Of a stretch of DNA of 41,425 nt, positions 1 through 8,062 are shown one piece after another (the stretch's first letter is position 1; each line of letters opens with the position of its first letter). The DNA is from a virus. Under the pieces are notes generated by a model. It searched no databases and was not told the DNA's origin. It worked only from the letters and a program-made list of their open reading frames with translations. A program made the position numbers and the translations under genes. The stretch lies in the IMG/VR virus record IMGVR_UViG_3300010399_000056, positions 1-41,425 of that record, one strand, 5' to 3'.

Positions 1-34
1 CCTTTTCTTTAACGCTAACTCACAATTCCCGGCA

Positions 35-46
35 GAAACTTTTCCC
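35..46 (+). repeat. GAAACTTTTCCC, left-edge member of a repeat family spanning the genome ends
   Basis: GAAACTTTTCCC sits just upstream of the small terminase start. Three related copies lie in the last 80 bases of the window (41347, 41362, 41396). If the ends join, all four fall within about 115 bp next to the terminase genes, where cosB or pac recognition sites usually lie. The terminase-binding role is inference. Confidence 0.45.
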
Positions 47-48
47 AC

Positions 49-525
49 ATGGCAACTCGTCAACCCCGATCCGACAGCGCAACGGCGGCCTTGAAGGCTG
101 CAAAAAATGCCGCGCTGGGCGACAAGATGCCGCCGGATCACGTGCAAATTTCCGAAGCTGCGATGCCCGACTACCGGGCCATCGTGCGCGCGCGTGCGAG
201 AGACGAGTGGAGCGAGATGGATCTCATCGTCGCCTCCCAGCTCGCCGAGTGCGTGGCCCGTCAGCGCGAGCACGACGCCTTGCTGCTGGCCGAAGGTGAC
301 GTGGTCGAGAACGCCAAAGGCACCCGGGTGTGCAATCCCCGCATTTCGATTCTGGAGCAGCTGGCCCGGCGCCAAATGGCGTACATGCGTTCGCTGCAGA
401 TGGGCGGCCGGGTGCCAGGCACCGCCGGCGACAAGCGGGTGAAACAGCAGGGCCGCGCGCTGGAGCGCCAGGCCCGCGCCGCACACGAGGAAGCCGCCGA
501 AGAAAACGACGGCTTGCTGGCGTAA
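49..525 (+). CDS. terS: Terminase small subunit
   Basis: Predicted DNA-recognition subunit of the packaging motor, which would bind the packaging site and hand DNA to the large subunit. The 158-residue size is usual for the family. The N-terminal third is basic and low in complexity; the middle is helical, and a stretch near residues 95-118 (PRISILEQLARRQMAYMRSL) resembles the oligomerisation helices of P27/TerS-type subunits. The C terminus is charged. The call rests mainly on position: it is the first gene, and its TAA stop overlaps the ATG of an unmistakable large terminase (TAATG). Repeats that may be its binding sites flank the start. No catalytic residues are expected. Confidence 0.8.
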   Translation: MATRQPRSDSATAALKAAKNAALGDKMPPDHVQISEAAMPDYRAIVRARARDEWSEMDLIVASQLAECVARQREHDALLLAEGDVVENAKGTRVCNPRISILEQLARRQMAYMRSLQMGGRVPGTAGDKRVKQQGRALERQARAAHEEAAEENDGLLA

Positions 526-2102
526 TGGCCGCGCGCGCAAAGAAACCGCTGACCCGCGGCGAGCGGGTGATCGCCTTCATCGAGAAATTCTGTCGGGTGC
601 CCGAAGGCAAACTGCTTGGGCAGCCGATCCACCTGGAACCGTTTCAGAAAAAATGGATCCTGGAGGTGTACGACAACCCGCACGGCACCCACACCGCGGT
701 GCTGTCCATCGGCCGCAAGAACGGTAAGACCGCATTGATCGCCTGTTTGCTGCTGGCCCACATCGCCGGCCCCGAGGCGATTGAGAACAGCCAGATTGTC
801 AGCGGCGCGCTGTCCAAGGACCAGGCCGCAATCGTGTTCAAGCTGGCGCGCAAGATCATCGCACTGTCCGAGGAACTGACCGCGCGCATCCGTATTTTCC
901 CTTCCCTGAAATCGTTGCTGGGCCTGTCTAAAAACGTCGAGTACAACGCGTTGTCGGCCGAGGCAAAAACCAAACACGGCCTGTCTCCGGCGCTGATCAT
1001 CTTCGACGAGATGGGCCAGGTGAAAGGGCCGGTCAACGATTTTGTCACGGCACTGGAAACCGCCCAGGGCGCCTACGACAACGGGGTGAAGTTCATCATC
1101 TCCACCCAGGCCCCGACCGATGCTGACATGCTGTCCCTGATCATCGACGCGCAGCGCCTGAAACCCGATCCGCACGTGGTCTGCCATGTGTACGAGGCGC
1201 CGATGCAACAAGCGAACCTGGCCAACGGCGCCATGGAGGACATACCGCTGGACGACGAGGCCGGCATGCGCGCGGCCAACCCCGCCCTGGGTGTGTTCCG
1301 TTCACTGGCCGACCTGCAGATGCTGTGCAAGAAGGCCAAGGACCAGCCGAGCTTTGAACCCGAGTTCCGCAACCTGAACCTGAATCAGCGGGTAGAGGCA
1401 ACGGCGCCATTCGTGTCGCGCTCGATCTGGGAGGCCAACGGCATGGCGCCTTCCGGCGGCGAACGCCCCCGGGTGTACGGGGGCCTGGACCTGTCCAGCG
1501 TCAGCGATTTGACCGCCTGCGTGCTGGTGGGCGAGGAGGACGGCAGCGTCTATCCGACGTTCTGGCTGCCTGAGCACGGCCTAAAAACCAAGGCAGAAAA
1601 GGATAAAGTGCCGTATGATGTGTGGGCAAAGCAAGGATTCTTGCAGACAACACCGGGAAAAGCGATAGAATACGAATACGTGGCGCTGTACCTGCGCAAA
1701 ATATTCGATGAATTCGACGTACAATTGTTCGGTTTCGACCGTTACCTGATGGGCTTCTTGCGGCCGTGGCTGGTGAAAGCCGGGTTCACCGAGGCGGAGC
1801 TGGACAAGTTCGTGGAATTCGGCCAAGGCACGGCGGGCATGACGCCGGCCCTGCGCGACCTGGAGGTGAAATTGCTTAACACACAACTCAAGCACGGCAA
1901 GCACCCGATCTTGACGATGTGCGCGGCCAACGCCAAAGTGGTCGGGGACAGCGGGGCACGCAAGTTCGACAAGCGCACAGCGCGCGGCCGCATCGACGGC
2001 ATGGTGGCCTTGGCCATCGCGGTGGGTGTGATGCCGCAGGCCGTCGACGGCGACCTCGGCACGCTGGACGACTTCCTGCGCGACATGGCGGTGCCCGCAT
2101 GA
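525..2102 (+). CDS. terL: Terminase large subunit (packaging ATPase/nuclease)
   Basis: Motor that pumps DNA into the prohead and cuts it. The ATG at 525 overlaps the terS stop and gives 525 residues, a normal length; the frame is open further upstream but that part overlaps terS. Walker A is GRKNGKT (residues 63-69). Walker B is ALIIFDEM with the catalytic Glu near residue 166, followed by the coupling motif ISTQAP. The C-terminal half carries the RNase H-like nuclease: the YGGLDLSS aspartate, a second acidic patch around LFGFDRY, and the late GRIDGMVALA aspartate. This pattern matches phage Terminase_1 (HK97/P27 type). The stop overlaps the portal ATG, so translation is probably coupled. Confidence 0.96.
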   Translation: MAARAKKPLTRGERVIAFIEKFCRVPEGKLLGQPIHLEPFQKKWILEVYDNPHGTHTAVLSIGRKNGKTALIACLLLAHIAGPEAIENSQIVSGALSKDQAAIVFKLARKIIALSEELTARIRIFPSLKSLLGLSKNVEYNALSAEAKTKHGLSPALIIFDEMGQVKGPVNDFVTALETAQGAYDNGVKFIISTQAPTDADMLSLIIDAQRLKPDPHVVCHVYEAPMQQANLANGAMEDIPLDDEAGMRAANPALGVFRSLADLQMLCKKAKDQPSFEPEFRNLNLNQRVEATAPFVSRSIWEANGMAPSGGERPRVYGGLDLSSVSDLTACVLVGEEDGSVYPTFWLPEHGLKTKAEKDKVPYDVWAKQGFLQTTPGKAIEYEYVALYLRKIFDEFDVQLFGFDRYLMGFLRPWLVKAGFTEAELDKFVEFGQGTAGMTPALRDLEVKLLNTQLKHGKHPILTMCAANAKVVGDSGARKFDKRTARGRIDGMVALAIAVGVMPQAVDGDLGTLDDFLRDMAVPA

Positions 2103-3394
2103 GCTTCGCCAGCAAAGCCGCCAACTTCCTGAAAAAATCGTTCTCGATCGGTGACGCCTCCGCGTATCGCACCGAAGTTCAGCGCAACGGTAGCACGGGC
2201 ACCAGCGCCGGCCAGAACGTGACCGTGAACACTGCTCTACAGCTGTCCACCGTATGGGCCTGCGTGCGCCTGATCGCGGAGACGATCAGTACGCTACCGC
2301 TGTTTCTGTACGAGAAGCAGGGCAAGCTGCGCCAGCTGGCGCCGGACCATCCGCTGTACGTGCTGATCCACGAATCCCCCAACGCCGACATGACAGCGGT
2401 GGAGTTCTGGGAAGCCGTGGTGTCGCAGCTCCTTTTGTGGGGCAATTCCTATGTCCTGAAAAGCTTCAATGGCGCCGGCAAGATCGTCGCCCTGGATCCG
2501 CTCGATCCGGCCAAGATGACGGTGCGTCGCACCAACGACGGCGCGGTGACGTTCATCTACGCCGACCCGCGCGGCCAAAAGACCTACACCGAGCGCGAGA
2601 TATGGCACGTGAAGGGTTTCGGCACCGACGGCCTGTGTGGACTGTCGCCGATCCGTGCCGGCCTGCGCTCGATGGGTGGCGCCCTGGCGGCCGAGAACGC
2701 CAGCACCAGCACATTCACCGACGGCATGCGCCCGTCCAGCGTGGTGTCGCTCAAGGAATTTTTGAAGCCAGACCAACGCAAGCAGTACAAAGACAAGCTG
2801 GCCGAGTCCACTGTCGGCACCCCGGCCACCGGCCAGGTGCTGCTGTTGGAGGGCGGCGCGACGCACAGCAATGCTATCGGCATGAACCCGGATGACGCGC
2901 AAATGTTGGAAACGCGCAGTTTCAACGTCGAGGATTTATGCCGCTGGTTCAACGTGCCTCCATCCATGATTGGCCACGGCACCGCGGTGTCGAACTGGGG
3001 CACCGGCCGAGAACAGATCATGCTCGGCTTCCTCACCTTCGTGCTGCGCCCGTATCTGGTGCGCATCGAGCAAGGCATCAAGAAATCCTTGCTGACGCCG
3101 GCCGACCGCCTGCGCTACTTCGCGGAGTACAGCGTGGAGGGTTTGCTGCGCGCCGACAGCGCCGCACGCGCCGCGTTCTATTCGACCATGACACAGAACG
3201 GCCTCAAAACCCGCAACGAGTGCCGCCTGCTGGAGAACGACCCGCCGTTGCCGGGCGGCGACGAATTGACTGTACAAAGCAACCTTATCCCCCTTACACT
3301 GTTGGGCAAAATCACTAATACTGCCCAGAACGCAAAGGCCGCCATGCAGGAATGGCTTGGCATCAAAAAGGACGAAGATGGACTACCTGACTAA
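2099..3394 (+). CDS. Portal protein, HK97 type
   Basis: Would form the dodecameric ring through which DNA enters and leaves the head, and onto which the connector proteins dock. The 431-residue sequence has the HK97 portal hallmarks: TVWACVRLIAETISTLPLFLYEK near residues 50-72, HPLYVLIHESPNADMT, WGNSYVL, and a C-terminal FNVPPSMIGH followed by an SNWGTGREQIMLGFLTFVL helix. The start was chosen at 2099 because ATGA overlaps the terL stop; the frame is open 180 bases further upstream but only as a shadow of terL. The last bases overlap the prohead protease start, as is usual in portal-protease-capsid cassettes. Confidence 0.95.
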   Translation: MSFASKAANFLKKSFSIGDASAYRTEVQRNGSTGTSAGQNVTVNTALQLSTVWACVRLIAETISTLPLFLYEKQGKLRQLAPDHPLYVLIHESPNADMTAVEFWEAVVSQLLLWGNSYVLKSFNGAGKIVALDPLDPAKMTVRRTNDGAVTFIYADPRGQKTYTEREIWHVKGFGTDGLCGLSPIRAGLRSMGGALAAENASTSTFTDGMRPSSVVSLKEFLKPDQRKQYKDKLAESTVGTPATGQVLLLEGGATHSNAIGMNPDDAQMLETRSFNVEDLCRWFNVPPSMIGHGTAVSNWGTGREQIMLGFLTFVLRPYLVRIEQGIKKSLLTPADRLRYFAEYSVEGLLRADSAARAAFYSTMTQNGLKTRNECRLLENDPPLPGGDELTVQSNLIPLTLLGKITNTAQNAKAAMQEWLGIKKDEDGLPD

Positions 3395-4034
3395 ATCCGT
3401 TGCGCTGGAGCTGAAAGCGTCAAGCGATGATGGCAAGTTCTCCGGCTATGGCTCGGTGTTCAACGTGCTGGACAAGGGCGGCGACATCATCGTGCCCGGC
3501 GCCTTTACCGCCAGTCTGGCGCGCTGGAAATCGTCCGGCCGCAATGTCCCGGTGCTGTGGCAGCACGACACCGACGAGCCGATCGGCCACTGGCCCGAGC
3601 TGAAAGAGGACGACCACGGCCTGTTCGGCGACGCCGAGCTGTGGCTGGAGGACGCACCCTATGCGCGTCTCGCCCAGAAGGGTATGAAAACCAAGACCAT
3701 CACGGGCCTGTCGATCGGCTACCGGGTGAAGCGTTTCAGCAAGGACACCGCCACCGGCGTGTACACCCTGCAGGAACTGGACCTGGTGGAGATCTCGGTG
3801 GTCACCAACCCGATGAACGACCAAGCACGGGTGTCCGATGTGAAGTCCATGATCGAGGCCGGCAAGCTGCCGAGCCTTCCAGAATTTGAGGGTTTCCTGC
3901 GCGAGGCAGGCGGCTTTTCGAAATCCCAGGCGGCGGCTATTGCCGGCGGCGGCCTGGTGAAACTGCTTTCGCGGGGTGAGCCCGCTGGCGACAATGGCGA
4001 ATTGCTGGCCGCATTGAGCGGCTTCAAAATTTAA
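3378..4034 (+). CDS. Prohead maturation protease (HK97 gp4-like, U35)
   Basis: Serine protease that would trim the capsid N-terminal delta domain during head maturation and then digest itself. It has 218 residues. The family signature GYGSVFNVLDKGGDIIVPGAF is near the N terminus, the catalytic His is in LWQHD (about residue 62), and the nucleophile Ser is in TGLSIGY (about residue 112). VEISVVTNPMN follows. ATG 3378 is preferred over an in-frame TTG at 3357 because AAAAAGGACGA supplies a ribosome site at the right distance. The start lies inside the portal gene. The C-terminal region after residue 160 is poorly conserved and is probably the part removed on self-cleavage. Confidence 0.93.
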   Translation: MDYLTKSVALELKASSDDGKFSGYGSVFNVLDKGGDIIVPGAFTASLARWKSSGRNVPVLWQHDTDEPIGHWPELKEDDHGLFGDAELWLEDAPYARLAQKGMKTKTITGLSIGYRVKRFSKDTATGVYTLQELDLVEISVVTNPMNDQARVSDVKSMIEAGKLPSLPEFEGFLREAGGFSKSQAAAIAGGGLVKLLSRGEPAGDNGELLAALSGFKI

Positions 4035-4058
4035 ACTCACCCTACCAGGAGAAACACC

Positions 4059-5246
4059 ATGGCCGATATGACCGACGCAGTAGAAATTAAAAAAGAACTT
4101 TCCAAGATTGGCGACCAAGTCAAAGAGCACGGCGAGAAGGCCCTGGCCGAGGCGCAAAAAGGCATCAAAATGGCCGAAGGCGTCAAACAGACGGTGGACG
4201 AGCTGCTGACCAAACAGGCCGAGCTGCAAGCGTCGCTGACCGAGCTGGAACAAAAGGCCGCGCGCCGCGGCGGCGACGACGCCCCGCACCTGAAATCTAT
4301 GGGCTTCCAGGTTATCGAAAACGAAACCTTCAAGAAGGCTGTGGAGTCGGGCGAAGTGCGCCGCAAAGGCGGCCGCCACTCGATCGAAGTGAAAGCCATC
4401 ACCAGTGCAGCAGGCAGTGCCGGCGCCGGCGTGGTGCCGGACTACCGTCCCGGCGTGCTGAACCTGCCTGACCGCCGGCTGACCATCCGTGATCTGGTGT
4501 CGCCAGGCCGCACCAATTCCAATCTGGTGAACTACCTGAAAGAAACCGGCTTCACCAACGCCGCCGCACCGGTGGCCGAAGGCGCGCGCAAGCCGGAATC
4601 GGATATCGACTACACCCTGACCCCGGCAGCGGTCAAGAAGCTGGCGCACTTCATCAAGGCATCTTCCGAGATCCAGGACGACTTCCCGGCCCTGCAATCG
4701 CAGATCGATGCGCGCCTGATGTACGGCCTGAAACTGGTGGAAGAAAACCAGCTGCTGAAAGGTTCCGGCGCCGGCAACAACCTGAACGGCATCTATACGC
4801 AGGCCACCGCCTACGCGGCGCCGATCGTGGTGGCCACCCCGACGATCATCGACACTCTGCGCTTGATGCTGCTGCAAGCCGAACTGGCCGAATTCCCGTC
4901 CGACGGCATCGTGTTGCACCCATCCGATTGGGCGCTCATCGAGCTGCTGAAAGACACCACCGGCCGCTACCTGATCGGCAATCCACAAGGCACCCTGTCG
5001 CCAACCCTGTGGGGCCGCTCGGTCGTGGCCACCCAGGCCATGACCCAGGACACCGCCCTGGTGGGCGCGTTCAAGATGGGCGCCCAGATCTTCGACCGCG
5101 AGGACGCGAATATCGTCATCGCGACCGAGAACGAGGACGACTTCGTGAATAACCTGGTGACGATCCTGATCGAGGAACGCCTGGCGCTGGCAGTGTACCG
5201 TCCGGAAGCCTTCGTGAAAAACACCAACCTGGACGGCAGCGTCTAA
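4059..5246 (+). CDS. Major capsid protein, HK97 gp5-like
   Basis: Main shell protein of the head. It has 395 residues and a strong ribosome site (AGGAG, 4049). Residues 1 to about 100 are helical and highly charged (EIKKELSKIGDQVKEHGEKALAEAQKG and following), matching the delta domain that works as built-in scaffold and is removed by the neighbouring protease. The body follows the HK97 fold pattern: a Gly/Ala-rich stretch, LPDRRLTIRDLVSPGRT, the long spine helix, a DWALIELLKDTTGRYL region and a C-terminal FVNNLVTILIEERLALAVYRPEAFVK strand. The predicted cleavage is near residues 107-115 (KAITSAAGS), which is inference. A stable UUCG hairpin follows the stop. Confidence 0.95.
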   Translation: MADMTDAVEIKKELSKIGDQVKEHGEKALAEAQKGIKMAEGVKQTVDELLTKQAELQASLTELEQKAARRGGDDAPHLKSMGFQVIENETFKKAVESGEVRRKGGRHSIEVKAITSAAGSAGAGVVPDYRPGVLNLPDRRLTIRDLVSPGRTNSNLVNYLKETGFTNAAAPVAEGARKPESDIDYTLTPAAVKKLAHFIKASSEIQDDFPALQSQIDARLMYGLKLVEENQLLKGSGAGNNLNGIYTQATAYAAPIVVATPTIIDTLRLMLLQAELAEFPSDGIVLHPSDWALIELLKDTTGRYLIGNPQGTLSPTLWGRSVVATQAMTQDTALVGAFKMGAQIFDREDANIVIATENEDDFVNNLVTILIEERLALAVYRPEAFVKNTNLDGSV

Positions 5247-5253
5247 TCTGGTG

Positions 5254-5273
5254 GGCGGCGCTTCGGCGCCGCC
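5254..5273 (+). other. Strong UUCG hairpin after the capsid gene
   Basis: GGCGGCGC-TTCG-GCGCCGCC is a perfect 8-bp stem closed by a UUCG tetraloop, eight bases after the capsid stop. No T-run follows, so it is more likely an mRNA 3'-end stabiliser or partial terminator that lowers downstream expression than a full terminator. Confidence 0.6.
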
Positions 5274-5291
5274 TTCAACGAACAGGAGAAC

Positions 5292-5540
5292 ATGATGGCA
5301 AAAGTAAAAGTCAAAGCGCTGGACGCGTTCAGCCATGGCCGCCTCAACACCCGACCGGGCGAGACCTACACCATGAGCACGGGCGACGCCGAGGATTTGG
5401 AAAAGCTGGGCCTGGTCAAGATCGAAGGCGAAGCCGCCGACGAAGAGGTGGACGACCTGGTGGGCGACGGCAAGAAGATGGCACCGCTGACCAGCAACAA
5501 GATGGAAGCCAAGCACGAAAATAAAGGCGCTAAAAAGTGA
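5292..5540 (+). CDS. Small conserved head-region protein, function unknown
   Basis: An 82-residue acidic protein between the capsid and the first connector. The start is one of two adjacent ATGs (5292 or 5295) after AGGAGAA. Residues 3-50 look like a small beta-rich fold (VKVKALDAFSHGRLNTRPGE), with a TMSTGDAEDLEKLGLVKI segment of the kind seen in short proteins of this locus in many siphophages. The C-terminal 35 residues are charged and probably disordered. The stop overlaps the GTG of the next gene. A head accessory role is inferred from position only. Confidence 0.75.
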   Translation: MMAKVKVKALDAFSHGRLNTRPGETYTMSTGDAEDLEKLGLVKIEGEAADEEVDDLVGDGKKMAPLTSNKMEAKHENKGAKK

Positions 5541-6121
5541 CCCCTATCGTTGTCACGCCGCCGGCTGCTGAACCAATCACATTGGAGGAAGCCAAGGCGC
5601 ACCTACGCGTCGTGGTGGCGGACGACGATAACTACATCACCGGCCTGATCACCGCGGCCCGGATGATGGTCGAACAGCGCACGCAACGCGCGATGATGCC
5701 GCAGACTATTGCCATCGGACTGGACAAATTCTGTCCGGTCGTTCAATTGCCGCGCGCGCCGTTCATCTATTCGCTGGCAACCCCGCCCGTGGTGATCAAG
5801 TATTTCGACGAAAACGGGGATCTGCAGACGCTTGCCGAATCGGTTTACCACGTCAACAAATACGTAGAGCCGGCGGAAGTATCGCTGGTGGCGGGGCAGT
5901 CCTGGCCAAGCATCACCCCGCAGCCCGGCGGCGTGACCATGGAATACCAAGCGGGATATGCCGACGCGGCCTCGGTGCCCGGCCCCCTGAAACAGTGGAT
6001 GCTGTTGGCCATCGGCGCCATGTATGACAACCGCGACCAGGTCTATACAGGAGCGGAAACCTATCCCCTGCCCGAGTCCTTCATGGGCTTGCTGTGGCAA
6101 CCCTACATGGTGTACACGTAA
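5537..6121 (+). CDS. Head-tail connector protein (HK97 gp6-like)
   Basis: Predicted adaptor ring under the portal. It has 194 residues and a GTG start overlapping the previous stop (GTGA). The N-terminal signature ITLEEAKAHLRVVVADDDNYITGLITAARMMVEQRTQRAMMPQT (about residues 14-58) is the classic start of the gp6/YqbG connector family, followed by a beta-rich middle with PPVVIKYFDENGDLQTL. The C terminus (GPLKQWMLLAIGAMYDNRDQVYTG) is the typical terminal helix. Its position between capsid and adaptor genes supports the call. Confidence 0.9.
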   Translation: MTPIVVTPPAAEPITLEEAKAHLRVVVADDDNYITGLITAARMMVEQRTQRAMMPQTIAIGLDKFCPVVQLPRAPFIYSLATPPVVIKYFDENGDLQTLAESVYHVNKYVEPAEVSLVAGQSWPSITPQPGGVTMEYQAGYADAASVPGPLKQWMLLAIGAMYDNRDQVYTGAETYPLPESFMGLLWQPYMVYT

Positions 6122-6489
6122 TGCGCAGCGGCCAAATGGATCGGCGTATCACCATCGAGCGCCCGCCCGTCTACGTCGACCCGGTGTATGGGCCGCAGAC
6201 GGCGCCGGCAGGCACACCCTGGGACGTGTTCGGCGTGGCGCGCATGCCGGCCCAGCTGATGGACGATCTGCCCAGCAAGAACGAGCGCACCGAGGGCGCG
6301 CTCAAAATCGCCGACCGGCCGGCGCGCGTGCGCATTCGCTACCTGCGCGGCATCACTTCCGACATGCGGGTGATCCTGCATGACGGCCCGGACGAGAGCG
6401 GCGACCAGGTATTTCAGATCGCTGGCGGCCCGGCCGAGATTGGGCGCCGCGAATGGACCGAGATCACGGTGAAGGCATACAGCGTATGA
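6121..6489 (+). CDS. Head-tail joining/adaptor protein
   Basis: A 122-residue protein of the phage head-tail adaptor group (SPP1 gp16/HK97 gp7 position). The start MRSGQMDRRITIERPPVYVDPVYGP is typical: a short Met-rich leader, then a strand-rich barrel ending in WTEITVKAYSV. ATG 6121 overlaps the previous TAA (TAATG), and the stop overlaps the next ATG. It would cap the connector and form the surface onto which the tail docks. Confidence 0.85.
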   Translation: MRSGQMDRRITIERPPVYVDPVYGPQTAPAGTPWDVFGVARMPAQLMDDLPSKNERTEGALKIADRPARVRIRYLRGITSDMRVILHDGPDESGDQVFQIAGGPAEIGRREWTEITVKAYSV

Positions 6490-7028
6490 GCAATCAGCAC
6501 ATCCAAGGCGGCGCCGAACTGGACAAAATGCTGCAGACCCTGCCCGTCAAACTCGAAAAGAACATCATGCGCGCGGCCCTCGCCGCTGGTGCCCGGGTGA
6601 TCATGCGCGAGGCCAAGGCGTTGGCGCCAGTCGGTCGTCCGTCGAACACCAATGCACGGGAGTACGGGGGCTACCCCGGCGCGCTGCGCGACAGCGTGCG
6701 CGTAACTACACGTTTCACGAAAGACGGGCAAGCCACCGCCAGCGTGAAGGCCGGCGGCCGCACCAAGAAGGGCGCTGACGTGTTCTACGCGCATATCGTG
6801 GAGTACGGCGCGCGGCGCCATATCATCAAACCCCGGGCAAAAAGAATGCAAATCGGCGATAACTTCGTCGCTGGCCAGGTGGAGCACCCAGGCGTGCGTC
6901 CGCGGCCTTTCATGCGCCCGGCAGCCGACACCAAGATGGCCGAAGCGGTAGACGTCGCAACGGCCTATATCCGCAAGCGGCTGACTAAGGAGGGGATCGA
7001 CGTACCTGTGCCGATCCCGACCGAATGA
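6486..7028 (+). CDS. HK97 gp10-like tail completion protein
   Basis: A 180-residue protein with the HK97-gp10 pattern: an N-terminal helix (GGAELDKMLQTLPVKLEKNIMRAALAAGARVIMREAKALAPVG), a Gly/Arg-rich middle, YAHIVEYG, and the conserved C-terminal HPGVRPRPFMRPA with following helix. The family works at the head-tail interface or in tail completion. It overlaps both neighbours by four bases, so the connector genes form one translationally coupled unit. The sequence from about residue 120 (KRMQIGDNFVAGQVEHPGV) is a local insertion relative to shorter members. Confidence 0.88.
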   Translation: MSNQHIQGGAELDKMLQTLPVKLEKNIMRAALAAGARVIMREAKALAPVGRPSNTNAREYGGYPGALRDSVRVTTRFTKDGQATASVKAGGRTKKGADVFYAHIVEYGARRHIIKPRAKRMQIGDNFVAGQVEHPGVRPRPFMRPAADTKMAEAVDVATAYIRKRLTKEGIDVPVPIPTE

Positions 7029-7435
7029 GCGCGGTAGCCATCATGCGGGCGCTGTTGACCCAGCACGCCCCTTTGTTGGCGTTGGTGCCGGCAGAGCGCA
7101 TCTTTGCCGGCATCATCCCGCAGAACACCCCATTGCCCGCGGTGTCCATCCAAGAGGTTGACGGCTTCGAACAGAGCACGGTGGCGCGCCAGCAGGAGAC
7201 CACCATGCAACGCCGCCGCGTTCAGGTGACGGTTTGCGCGCTGAGCTATGCAAGCCAGAAGGCGGTTCACACCGCCTGCAAGATAGGGCCCGGCGTGCAC
7301 CGCGGCACCTACCTGGGCTTCAAAACCTTGAGCGTGCTCCCAGCCGGCGTCGGGCCGGACCTGAATGACCTGGATGACGACGGAGTTTATGAGCAATCGC
7401 GGGATTTTATGGTAACTTTCGCGGAAGCAAATTAA
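7025..7435 (+). CDS. Tail completion/terminator protein (DUF3168-like)
   Basis: A 136-residue protein placed where lambda U-type tail terminators lie. It begins with a helix, IMRALLTQHAPLLALVPAERIFAGIIPQNTPLPAVSIQEV, the usual opening of DUF3168 proteins. It continues with beta strands (RRRVQVTVCALSY) and an exposed loop. ATGA overlaps the previous stop. It would form the ring that stops tail-tube polymerisation and joins the head. The family call rests on order and the N-terminal pattern. Confidence 0.82.
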   Translation: MSAVAIMRALLTQHAPLLALVPAERIFAGIIPQNTPLPAVSIQEVDGFEQSTVARQQETTMQRRRVQVTVCALSYASQKAVHTACKIGPGVHRGTYLGFKTLSVLPAGVGPDLNDLDDDGVYEQSRDFMVTFAEAN

Positions 7436-7454
7436 AATACCGGATAGATTATTA

Positions 7455-7483
7455 GCCCGCCCGTGCGCACCCAGCGAGCGGGC
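7455..7483 (+). other. Hairpin in the tail-tube leader
   Basis: GCCCGC (7455-7460) pairs with GCGGGC (7478-7483), enclosing the self-complementary GTGCGCAC. It lies just upstream of the ribosome site AAGGAGAG. It may set the expression of the very abundant tube protein; no T-run is present. Confidence 0.45.
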
Positions 7484-7501
7484 CAATTTAAGGAGAGCAT
7501 C

Positions 7502-7954
7502 ATGGCATGGGAAAGTGAAGATTTTGAAGTGGTTGCGGGCACTACGCTGGAGGTTTCTGCCGGCGCAGTGCCAACCGAGGACGTGGCAGGCTTTGAATCC
7601 CTGACCTACACCCCGGTCACCCTGACCCAGGTGGGCGCAGTGGAGGGACTGGAGTGGTCCACCGCCACCCTGTCAGAGGTGTCCAACCCGCATGATCGTG
7701 TGAAGAAGGCCGCGTACACCTACCCGCAAGCCGAGTTTGGTGTCACCTGGAAACCGGCGGAACCGGGCCAGATCATCCTGGCCGCGGCGTCGGTCAATAC
7801 CGACATCATCGCGTGCAAAGTCACCCGCCCGAGTGGCCAGGTGATTTATTTCCGCGCCCAGGTGATGGCCTTCGCTGACAGCGGCGGCGGCAACACCGAT
7901 GCGCTGACCGGCTCGCTCACCTTGCTGCGCCAGTCGCAGACGTTCACCGCGTAA
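7502..7954 (+). CDS. Major tail tube protein
   Basis: A 150-residue, beta-rich, Thr/Val-rich protein that would stack in rings to form the tail tube. Features are FEVVAGTTLEVSAGAVPTEDVAGFESLTYTPVTLTQVGAVEGL, a characteristic opening of phage tail-tube proteins, then WKPAEPGQIILAAASVNTDIIACKVTRPSGQVIYFRAQVM and a final TGSLTLLRQSQTF strand. ATG 7502 follows AAGGAGAGCAT, a strong ribosome site. It is preceded and followed by structured intergenic RNA, consistent with a high and separately tuned expression level. Position between terminator and chaperone genes supports the call. Confidence 0.9.
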   Translation: MAWESEDFEVVAGTTLEVSAGAVPTEDVAGFESLTYTPVTLTQVGAVEGLEWSTATLSEVSNPHDRVKKAAYTYPQAEFGVTWKPAEPGQIILAAASVNTDIIACKVTRPSGQVIYFRAQVMAFADSGGGNTDALTGSLTLLRQSQTFTA

Positions 7955-8062
7955 GAACCCGGCCCGCAAGGGCCATAACCTGCACCGAGTCGTCGCGCGT
8001 CGCCCATCGAGAGGGCGCGCGCGGCGGCCACGGGCAAATCCTCTCGATGAAGGGAAGTAGAA
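7955..8062 (+). promoter_or_regulatory. Structured 108-nt intergenic leader before the tail chaperone gene
   Basis: GGCCC-GCAA-GGGCC (a GNRA-capped hairpin) lies just after the tube stop. Further on, CATCGAGAGG (8005-8014) is perfectly complementary to CCTCTCGATG (8040-8049), closing a 45-nt GC-rich domain directly before the ribosome site AGGGAAG. The stems could reduce chaperone expression relative to the tube protein. No promoter is evident. Confidence 0.5.

Noticed and set aside
3420-5516. Very long open frame on the minus strand (698 codons)
   Set aside because: It lies opposite protease and capsid genes, which have clear family motifs and ribosome sites. Its His/Gln/Gly-rich composition is that expected from reading the complement of GC-rich codons.
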